NCBI GenBank assembly: GCA_018266095.1 | Contig: JAFEBC010000970.1 | Coordinates: forward strand, 1 to 5,357 | Direction: 5' to 3' | Source of the DNA: Deltaproteobacteria bacterium | GTDB lineage: Bacteria; Myxococcota; Myxococcia; Myxococcales; 40CM-4-68-19 | Length of the DNA: 5,357 nt | In this document: positions 1-4,862 of the stretch, piece by piece | Layout of the letters: the number at the start of each line of letters is the position of its first letter | How positions within the stretch are numbered: the stretch's first letter is position 1 | The notes under the pieces: generated by a model | What the model saw: the letters and a program-made list of their open reading frames with translations, nothing else | Told to the model about the DNA's origin: nothing | Database searches by the model: none | Program-made: the position numbers and the translations under genes

Positions 1-197
1 CGCCCTTGTCGCCCTTCACGCCTTGGATGCCCTGAATGCCTTGCGCGCCGTTGGTGCCGTTCGTGCCCGCAGCGCCAGTCGCGCCAGTCAGGCCCGTCGC
101 GCCGGTGTCGCCCTTGTCGCCCTTCACGGCTTGGATGCCTTGAATGCCTTGCGCGCCGTTCGTGCCGTTCGTGCCCGCCGCGCCAGTCGCGCCCGTC
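1..197. repeat. 108-bp-period repeat inside the collagen-like gene
   Basis: Positions 1-89 and 109-197 match at 84 of 89 bases by eye, a shift of 108 bp or 36 residues (12 Gly-X-Y triplets). The unit encodes the GTNGTNGAQGIQGIQ-type block followed by KGDKGDTGATG. A less regular copy of the same block occurs around 355-420. The array may continue left of the window. Confidence 0.85.
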
Positions 198-988
198 GCG
201 CCGATGTCGCCCTTGGGCCCCTGGATGCCCTGAATGCCCTGCGCGCCCGTGAGACCCGTGGCGCCCGTATCGCCCTTGTCGCCCTTCACGCCTTGGAGGC
301 CCTGCGCGCCCGTGAGACCGGTGGCGCCCGTGTCCCCCTTGTCGCCCTTCGCGCCTTGGATGCCCTGAATGCCCTGCGCGCCATTCGTGCCGTTCGCGCC
401 CGCGGCGCCGGTGTCGCCCTTGTCGCCCTTCAGGCCCTGGATGCCCTGGTCGCCGCGCTCGCCTTGGAGGCCCTGCGCGCCCGTCTCGCCGGTGTCACCC
501 TTGTCGCCCTTGAGGCCCTGCGCACCCTGTGCGCCCGTCTCACCCGTGCCGCCCTGCGGACCCATCGGCCCCACGTCGCCCTTCGCGGCCAGGAGCAGCC
601 ACGACCCATCCGGCGGCGCCACGCCCGGCTCGACCGCCGCCAGCGCGACATACGACGACCCCTCGAACACGACCGCATCGCTCGCCTGGTACCCGACGTC
701 GCTCTTGTAGTCGCCCATCCAGAGCACGCTCTGCGGGCCCTGCGGACCGACCGGCCCCTGCGGGCCTTGAGCTCCCGACGCGCCCGTGTCGCCCTTCGGA
801 CCCTGCGCGCCCGTCGCGCCATCCGCGCCGTTCGTGCCATTGGTGCCCGCCGGCCCCTGCGCGCCCGCCGCGCCGGTGTCGCCCTTCGGACCTTGATCGC
901 CCGTCGCGCCCTTGTCGCCCTTCGTGCCCACGCCCGATGAACAAGCCGCCACCGCTGCCACCAACACCGACACGAGAACTCGACGCAT
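1..988 (-). CDS. Collagen-like lipoprotein with internal CBM5/12-like domain (C-terminus beyond window)
   Basis: The frame is open from ATG at 988 to the left edge, 329 residues with no stop. Residues 1-16 form a lipoprotein signal: Arg-Arg, a hydrophobic run, and a VAAC lipobox with Cys16 as the lipidation site, so the product is probably membrane-anchored and surface-exposed or periplasmic. Residues 21-86 are 22 perfect Gly-X-Y triplets. Residues 87-136 break the repeat with a compact aromatic segment (W90, Y94, Y100, Y113, PP at 125-126, W130) that resembles the small CBM5/12-like modules found inside many bacterial and phage collagen-like proteins. Gly-X-Y resumes at G137 and continues to the edge with one Gly-to-Ala change at 287. 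Proline is scarce. About 16 Lys-Gly-Asp steps and many Thr residues probably stabilise the triple helix, as known for bacterial collagens lacking hydroxyproline. The start is supported by GAGG six bases upstream. Binding target and function are unknown; surface fibre or adhesin is an inference. Confidence 0.93.
   Translation of the reverse strand, partial: MRRVLVSVLVAAVAACSSGVGTKGDKGATGDQGPKGDTGAAGAQGPAGTNGTNGADGATGAQGPKGDTGASGAQGPQGPVGPQGPQSVLWMGDYKSDVGYQASDAVVFEGSSYVALAAVEPGVAPPDGSWLLLAAKGDVGPMGPQGGTGETGAQGAQGLKGDKGDTGETGAQGLQGERGDQGIQGLKGDKGDTGAAGANGTNGAQGIQGIQGAKGDKGDTGATGLTGAQGLQGVKGDKGDTGATGLTGAQGIQGIQGPKGDIGATGATGAAGTNGTNGAQGIQGIQAVKGDKGDTGATGLTGATGAAGTNGTNGAQGIQGIQGVKGDKG
241..366. 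repeat. Tandem 63-bp duplication inside the collagen-like gene
   Basis: Positions 241-303 and 304-366 are head-to-tail copies differing at 5 of 63 bases by eye. Each encodes 21 residues (seven triplets) of the KGDKGDTGATGLTGAQG type. The length is a multiple of nine, so gain or loss of a copy keeps both the frame and the Gly register. Confidence 0.85.
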
Positions 989-994
989 GCGACG

Positions 995-998
995 CCTC
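995..998 (-). promoter_or_regulatory. Ribosome binding site of the collagen-like lipoprotein
   Basis: On the minus strand GAGG lies six bases before the ATG at 988. It fixes this start, which also gives a complete lipoprotein signal peptide. Confidence 0.6.
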
Positions 999-1106
999 AC
1001 AGGTGACCTGGCCGGACGCCGCGGAAAGCACGACGAAGTGGTCAGGGGAGCGCACTTCTACTCCCCCTGGCGCCAAGAACCAGTGACGACGCGCACACTT
1101 ACGGAG

Positions 1107-1143
1107 ATCGACCGATGGTCGGATACCCGTGGTAGCGGTCGAT
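1107..1143. repeat. Inverted repeat, possible operator
   Basis: ATCGACCG (1107-1114) is matched by CGGTCGAT (1136-1143), a perfect 8-bp inverted repeat with a 21-bp spacer. A third half-site, GGTCG at 1117-1121, forms a tighter 5-bp dyad with 1109-1113. It lies about 120-155 bp upstream of the lipoprotein start, a position where a regulator could bind. No function can be proved from sequence. Confidence 0.3.
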
Positions 1144-1186
1144 TGAAGCGGGGGCGGACGAGGAGACAGCGTGGGTGCGCGGCGAT

Positions 1187-1212
1187 GGGGAGGGCGGGGG
1201 AAGGGTGAGGGG
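1187..1212 (+). other. G-quadruplex motif
   Basis: Five G-runs follow one another: GGGG (1187), GGG (1192), GGGGG (1196), GGG (1203) and GGGG (1209), with loops of 1, 1, 2 and 3 bases. This meets the standard G3+N1-7 rule with one run to spare. A second, imperfect G-rich tract follows at 1223-1244. The motif lies on the template strand relative to the minus-strand lipoprotein gene, about 200 bp upstream of its start. Confidence 0.7.
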
Positions 1213-1353
1213 CGAGTGATGTGGCGGGGTTGGCGGGTGGGTGGATCCGCCCATGGGCCAAGGATGGGCGGCGGTGTCTCCGCGCGGGGACAGGGCGCGG
1301 GAAATCGACAGCGGGACCGCGAAAAAGGTGCTCGAGGACAGGTCGCGGCCGGT

Positions 1354-1369
1354 GATCACGGGCGTGATC
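1354..1369. repeat. Short perfect hairpin, GATCAC / GTGATC
   Basis: GATCAC (1354-1359) and GTGATC (1364-1369) pair perfectly across a GGGC tetraloop. There is no T-run after it on the plus strand, so it does not look like an intrinsic terminator. An operator or a chance dyad are both possible. Confidence 0.25.
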
Positions 1370-1448
1370 GGCGGGCGATCCGGCGGAGGATTCACCGGGA
1401 CGGCGAGCACCGGATCGACGGGATTCGCGCGGCTCTGGCTGGATCGGC

Positions 1449-1477
1449 TTGACGCGAGTGCAGGCCTGAGATATCTC
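1449..1477 (+). promoter_or_regulatory. Probable sigma-70-type promoter of tRNA-Pro
   Basis: TTGACG at 1449-1454 is followed after exactly 17 bases by TATCTC at 1472-1477, and then by a GC-rich stretch typical of the discriminator of growth-rate-controlled stable-RNA promoters. The mature tRNA starts 70 bp after the -10 box. The -10 box is weak, so this is a tentative call. Confidence 0.4.
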
Positions 1478-1546
1478 GCGCCTCCCTCGTTCCCGAGACG
1501 AGGACTCTCGCGCCAGCCCGCGAGGGTGCAGTGCGCAGGATACGGT

Positions 1547-1623
1547 CGGGGAGTGGCTCAGCCTGGTAGAGCACCTGGTTCGGGACCAGGGGGTCGCAGG
1601 TTCAAATCCTGTCTCCCCGACCA
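1547..1623 (+). tRNA. tRNA-Pro (anticodon CGG)
   Basis: The full cloverleaf can be drawn. The acceptor stem is CGGGGAG with CTCCCCG and the discriminator is A. The D arm is GCTC with GAGC around AGCCTGGTA. The anticodon stem is CCTGG with CCAGG around loop TTCGGGA, placing anticodon CGG at 1581-1583. The variable loop is short, and the T arm is GCAGG with CCTGT around TTCAAAT. CCA is encoded at 1621-1623. The anticodon loop matches that of E. coli tRNA-Pro(CGG). It decodes CCG. It lies opposite in direction to all protein genes here and marks the point where base composition drops. Confidence 0.97.
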
Positions 1624-1634
1624 AATTCCAACAC

Positions 1635-1656
1635 GATTCTCATACCTCACAGAATC
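1635..1656. repeat. Inverted repeat just downstream of the tRNA
   Basis: GATTCT (1635-1640) and AGAATC (1651-1656) form a 6-bp stem with a 10-base loop, starting 12 bases after the tRNA CCA. No T-tract follows, so it is at best a processing or 3'-end signal for the tRNA transcript. The rest of the gap up to 1783 shows no gene. Confidence 0.3.
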
Positions 1657-1783
1657 AGCCGCAGTGCGCTGAGCGCTCGCGCCTTGGACCGCGGCGATGC
1701 GGGTCAGTACGTCCGCAAGCCTGCCGGAGGGTTGATCGAACCCCTCGCGTCAGAGGTGACTTCCGGGCCGGTACCCCACCAGG

Positions 1784-2365
1784 CTATCGGAGCGGCGCGT
1801 CGCTGACCCGACGCGCCTCGCGTTCGTCGACCACCATCTTGGCGAACTCAGGTACCAGTTTGGAGAGCGCGAGAAGCAAGTTGTCAAGACTCACAGGAGG
1901 CTTCTTCATCGCTGCCGCCTGATCCGCGAGCAAGCGGATCATGGCGTCACGGTCGAGATCAAAGAGGTTCGATAGGAAGCTGTCTGGCGACTGCACGTCA
2001 ATGCCAGCCGGCATCTCGAAGAAGTCTTTCACGTTGAACGTGACGACGAGGTCCGCGCCCGCCTTGAGGGCAGCAGCGACGACGTGCTGGTCCTTCGGGT
2101 CATTCTTCGCCGCCGGGATCAATTCTCGGTAGCCGATCACGTCGGCCTGCGGGAAGGCTCGTCGCATGGCACCCAGAAGCCGTTCCGCCTGCTCTTCTGA
2201 CAGGGGGATCTTTGCGACCAGATTCCGACGGGCCTCTTCGAGGATCTCCTCGGTCCAGTGGAGTTGGTAGAAGCCCGCCTGCGCTGCCCGGAGCAATGTG
2301 TCCCGTACCGTGAAAGGAAAGAGCGTGCATGCGTCCAGCACGACCTTGAACGGAGCCGGGAACAT
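1784..2365 (-). CDS. PIN-domain ribonuclease toxin (VapC50-like)
   Basis: The 193-residue product has a PIN domain at about residues 6-120 and a helical extension to the end. Expected metal-binding acidic residues are visible: D11 in the first strand (VVLDACTLFP), E40 and E43/E44 in the following helix, D92 within NDPKDQHVVAAAL, and N111/D114 in the VTFNVKDF strand. PIN toxins of VapBC systems cleave RNA, often tRNA or rRNA, in a magnesium-dependent way; the target here is unknown. The C-terminal helices (about 125-185) and the excisionase-like partner match the arrangement I recall for M. tuberculosis VapC50/VapB50 rather than short classical VapC toxins. ATG lies three bases after the antitoxin stop, with AAGGAG twelve bases upstream inside the antitoxin gene, so expression is coupled to the antitoxin. 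Confidence 0.88.
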   Translation of the reverse strand: MFPAPFKVVLDACTLFPFTVRDTLLRAAQAGFYQLHWTEEILEEARRNLVAKIPLSEEQAERLLGAMRRAFPQADVIGYRELIPAAKNDPKDQHVVAAALKAGADLVVTFNVKDFFEMPAGIDVQSPDSFLSNLFDLDRDAMIRLLADQAAAMKKPPVSLDNLLLALSKLVPEFAKMVVDEREARRVSDAPLR

Positions 2366-2368
2366 CGA

Positions 2369-2848
2369 CTATTCGATCTCCTTGTAGCCGCCCATCTCCT
2401 GGCTGATCTGCGTCAATTCGTCGAGGGCATCGCGGCTCTGTTGATCACGTAGCTCCTTGTAAGCCAGGACGCTGGACAACTTGAGACGTCGGTGCTTGCC
2501 CGTCTTCGTGAACGGTACCTTGCCCTCTTCCAACAAGCGCACCAGGTATTGGCGCGAGATGTTGAGCACGTTGGCCGCTTGCTGCGTGGTCAACTCCCGC
2601 CCGACGGGGACCAGTGTGATGGCATCGCCTCTGCCTAGAACCTCGGCAGCCCTTGCAAGTACGGAAAACAGGGAGTCTGGAACAGAGAGCGTTTCGCCGT
2701 TGGGACCCAGGAGCTGACAGGGGCGAGTCTTCTTCCCAGGGTTGTTGAGAAGGGCGGAGACCGCGCGGATTTGCTCAGCCTGTTCGGCCGGCACCGTTGC
2801 GGGGTTCATGCCCTGAATTGCCTCCGAGAACCTGTGGATCTTGGCCAT
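2369..2848 (-). CDS. Excisionase-family HTH antitoxin (VapB50-like)
   Basis: The 159-residue protein carries an excisionase/MerR-type winged helix-turn-helix at about residues 86-131 (LTTQQAANVLNISRQYLVRL, then the KVPFTKTGKHRRLKLSSVLAY wing). The N-terminal 85 residues are a separate helical region seen in this antitoxin family. The C-terminal acidic tail (132-159) could wrap the toxin's active site. It precedes the PIN toxin by three bases, antitoxin first, the usual type II order; autorepression of the operon is expected from the family. I chose the ATG at 2848 because GGAGG stands nine bases before it; an upstream TTG at 2872 would add eight residues and overlap that ribosome site. The word excisionase describes only the fold: there is no evidence that it acts with an integrase. 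Confidence 0.85.
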   Translation of the reverse strand: MAKIHRFSEAIQGMNPATVPAEQAEQIRAVSALLNNPGKKTRPCQLLGPNGETLSVPDSLFSVLARAAEVLGRGDAITLVPVGRELTTQQAANVLNISRQYLVRLLEEGKVPFTKTGKHRRLKLSSVLAYKELRDQQSRDALDELTQISQEMGGYKEIE

Positions 2849-2857
2849 GCCGCAAGA

Positions 2858-2862
2858 CCTCC
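2858..2862 (-). promoter_or_regulatory. Ribosome binding site deciding the antitoxin start
   Basis: GGAGG on the minus strand lies nine bases before the ATG at 2848. It would be inside the reading frame if the upstream TTG at 2872 were used, which argues for the ATG. Confidence 0.55.
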
Positions 2863-2985
2863 GCACGACCAAGGCTAACCTGTATTCGACCCAAACGCAA
2901 CCAGATGGTCGCCACAGCGGAAATCAGCCTGAGATCCTCTCCCGTCCCGTGGGTGTAGGGTGATGTCCTGCCTGTTTGCGAGTCC

Positions 2986-3005
2986 TCTCTGGTCTGCCCC
3001 AGAGA
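2986..3005 (-). terminator. Hairpin after the Hsp70/actin-like gene, possible terminator
   Basis: TCTCTGG and CCAGAGA form a perfect 7-bp stem with a 6-base loop, beginning two bases after the stop codon of the upstream minus-strand gene. No U-run follows in the direction of transcription, so it may be an RNA-stabilising 3' hairpin or a weak terminator. It separates the ATPase operon from the toxin-antitoxin pair, whose own promoter should lie in the remaining 137 bp. Confidence 0.4.
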
Positions 3006-3007
3006 TG

Positions 3008-4861
3008 TCAGCCCGGCTCGCCATCACCATACGCGCCGCCGTAGGTTCTAACGGCTAGCGAGTCACCGGTCGTCAGGCGCTCAATATCGCGAAATGGCAC
3101 GATCTGGGCAAGCTCTTCAGCGTCCTCAGTGAGCCCAACCGCAGTGGTCAAGCGGAGGTAATCGGAGTCTGGCACGGAGAGGCGCCGCGCGCCTGGCCTG
3201 AGCTCCACGAGACGCACGCGCCCCTTGGAGCCATCGAATCCAACGACAGCCGTCCTATACGCCTCGACCAGCGCGCCGCCGCCCGTGAAGAACAGAGGGA
3301 TGCCATTCCGCCAAGCGTCGCTCTTCGGGTCGCCTCGATTGGTTCGTGTAATGGCGAGTACTCCTGAAATGACGCGTTCGACACGCTGAGAAATCTCACG
3401 GTCGACCTCTGCGACTCTCGAGAGTGAGCAAGATTTCGCTAGAGCGAACTTAGAAGCCGACTCGACGGGCGCCGCGTCATCCCACGAGGGCTCGAGGTCA
3501 AGCCTGCGGTGTCGGTCTAACAACAGAAAGTGTGTACCCAAGCGCTGGACTTCGCTTGCGAAGATTGGAATGCGCGCCACTTCTGTCTCTCGCCCGAGGG
3601 TGACGATATTGAAGGTTGCAACATCGAGCGTGGCAGCACCCACGTCGATGAGTGAGTGAAGACCGTCTTGTTGTTGAGATGACTGCAGATAAGTAGCGAT
3701 CTGTGCGACAAACTCCGGCAAGACGTCGGGAGCCTTCTCTAGATTGGGCGGAATTTCGCCTTGCTCGTAGCTCGCAAGCCACTCGGCGATTGCAACGTCG
3801 GTAATTTCATCCTCTGCCGCGAATGCCCACGCCGCAGTGGCAATTCGGCGGAAACGCTCAACAACCTCATGATTCTCATGCGGCTTGGTCGGGCACCCGA
3901 TGTTGACTTCCCACGCGAGGCGGCGCGAGGCACACCTGCGGCCGTGCTCTGGATGGCGATAGAGGAACGCTCTTGCGTAGCGGAGAGCCAAAGCTAGGAA
4001 CGCGATCGCGCTATGCTCCTCGTCAGGCTTCGGAGAGCGGTCAAGCAAGGGGAGCTTCAAATCTGAGCGTTGTTCACTGCCATCGTCACCGAACCAGCCA
4101 TAGGAGCCGTTCGCGCGATGGTGGATGATTCCAGGAAGAAAGAATTGGGGTCGTCCTTCGTCGAGCGCATCGCGCCAGTCAACCGCAAGAAGTTGATCGC
4201 CGACCCTCAGGACGACTTTCGAGAAGGCTGTGCCAAAGTCAAAGCCTACGCGGACCTGAAGAATGTTGGATTGCCCACCGTAGCTTGGGTGCTGGCACTC
4301 GCGTCCAGACCGAGCATCTTCCGGGAGACTGATATTTCGTCTCGAGAGAGAGCTCGGTCGATAAACCACTGGCTCGCGAAATGGTTGATCAGGGGGGCTT
4401 TGCGATGGTTTTTGGTTGCGCGGTGCAGATTGGGAGCCCGAAGGACGCTGCTTGTCGAGGATGTCGAGCGACACCGCCCAAGACGAGTCGTCTTCAGGCT
4501 GTGTGGCCGCTACTGCCCTCGTGGCCGCCGCTGGTCTGGAGGATTGCGCCTGAGCTTCCGTCGCCTTGGGCTGCCTAGTCTCATGGATGGGGCGAGACTG
4601 TTGTCGCAGCGGCACCTTGCCACGCACCACGATTGGGTCGTGCCTCTGCTTGGAAACCACAGGTGCCACACGACTCTCTGGTTGCATGCCTGCGGGCTCT
4701 TCATCGACGTGATCTTGCTCGTCTGCCAGCCACTTGGCCTCGATGTCGTAGACATCAGGCGGGCCGCCGTTCGCGCCACTCGCACTCGGCTTGGAATGAG
4801 CCTCGGCTTTCGGGGCGCGCGCCCCTAGCCCCATCAACTTGTCTTTCCAGTTTGGGCTCAT
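3008..4861 (-). CDS. Hsp70/actin-fold ATPase with long disordered N-terminus
   Basis: The 617-residue protein has two parts. Residues 1-200 are rich in Pro, Gln, Ser and Ala and look disordered apart from a short possible amphipathic helix at 4-13. Residues 201-600 carry the nucleotide-binding signatures of the Hsp70/actin/ParM superfamily: phosphate-1 loop VGFDFGTAFSK (205-215, D208), phosphate-2 loop LIDVGAATLD (404-413, D406) and adenosine motif FFTGGGA (524-530). NIGCPTKP (320-327) sits where ParM-like proteins have their connecting loop. There is no typical DnaK substrate-binding domain: only about 85 residues follow the adenosine motif. It is therefore neither DnaK nor an obvious ParM or MreB, but an unassigned Hsp70-like ATPase. 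Its ATG comes one base after the upstream stop, with GGGGG six bases before, so the two genes are translationally coupled. The substrate or partner is unknown; the coupled upstream protein is the first candidate. Confidence 0.85.
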   Translation of the reverse strand: MSPNWKDKLMGLGARAPKAEAHSKPSASGANGGPPDVYDIEAKWLADEQDHVDEEPAGMQPESRVAPVVSKQRHDPIVVRGKVPLRQQSRPIHETRQPKATEAQAQSSRPAAATRAVAATQPEDDSSWAVSLDILDKQRPSGSQSAPRNQKPSQSPPDQPFREPVVYRPSSLSRRNISLPEDARSGRECQHPSYGGQSNILQVRVGFDFGTAFSKVVLRVGDQLLAVDWRDALDEGRPQFFLPGIIHHRANGSYGWFGDDGSEQRSDLKLPLLDRSPKPDEEHSAIAFLALALRYARAFLYRHPEHGRRCASRRLAWEVNIGCPTKPHENHEVVERFRRIATAAWAFAAEDEITDVAIAEWLASYEQGEIPPNLEKAPDVLPEFVAQIATYLQSSQQQDGLHSLIDVGAATLDVATFNIVTLGRETEVARIPIFASEVQRLGTHFLLLDRHRRLDLEPSWDDAAPVESASKFALAKSCSLSRVAEVDREISQRVERVISGVLAITRTNRGDPKSDAWRNGIPLFFTGGGALVEAYRTAVVGFDGSKGRVRLVELRPGARRLSVPDSDYLRLTTAVGLTEDAEELAQIVPFRDIERLTTGDSLAVRTYGGAYGDGEPG

Positions 4862-4862
4862 C

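Larger units (their letters stand above)
989..1546. other. Intergenic region without a credible gene
   Basis: Between the collagen-like gene and the tRNA there is 558 bp of very GC-rich sequence. Open frames exist on both strands, but their products are low-complexity Arg/Gly/Pro/Ser, have no convincing ribosome site, and some run across the tRNA. What can be supported is a G-quadruplex motif (1187-1212), an 8-bp inverted repeat (1107-1114 with 1136-1143), a 6-bp hairpin (1354-1369) and a probable tRNA promoter (1449-1477). The promoter of the collagen-like gene must lie here, but I could not pick convincing boxes. Confidence 0.6.

Noticed and set aside
1..366. CRISPR array or non-coding satellite
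   Set aside because: The repeats are multiples of nine, code for Gly-X-Y in register, and have no constant repeat with unique spacers.
23..940. Long plus-strand open frame of 305 codons across the collagen region
   Set aside because: Its Ala/Leu/Arg repeats are the mirror of minus-strand Gly-X-Y codons. The minus strand gives a signal peptide, lipobox and regular collagen triplets.
1058..1624. Minus-strand open frame of 188 codons starting with MVGETGFEPATPWSRTRC
   Set aside because: This peptide is the well-known false translation of the antisense of a tRNA gene; the frame overlaps tRNA-Pro and the rest is low complexity.
1171..1672. Plus-strand frames of 93 and 143 codons in the intergenic region
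   Set aside because: Gly/Arg-rich composition from G-rich DNA, no domain, no ribosome site, and the longer one reads through the tRNA.
2369..2848. Reading the HTH protein as a phage excisionase
   Set aside because: It is immediately followed by a PIN toxin with three-base spacing and no integrase is present, so an antitoxin role is far more likely.
4070..4828. Plus-strand open frame of 252 codons opposite the ATPase N-terminus
   Set aside because: It is antisense to the disordered part of a well-supported gene, shows no recognisable domain and has an Arg-rich, shadow-like composition.
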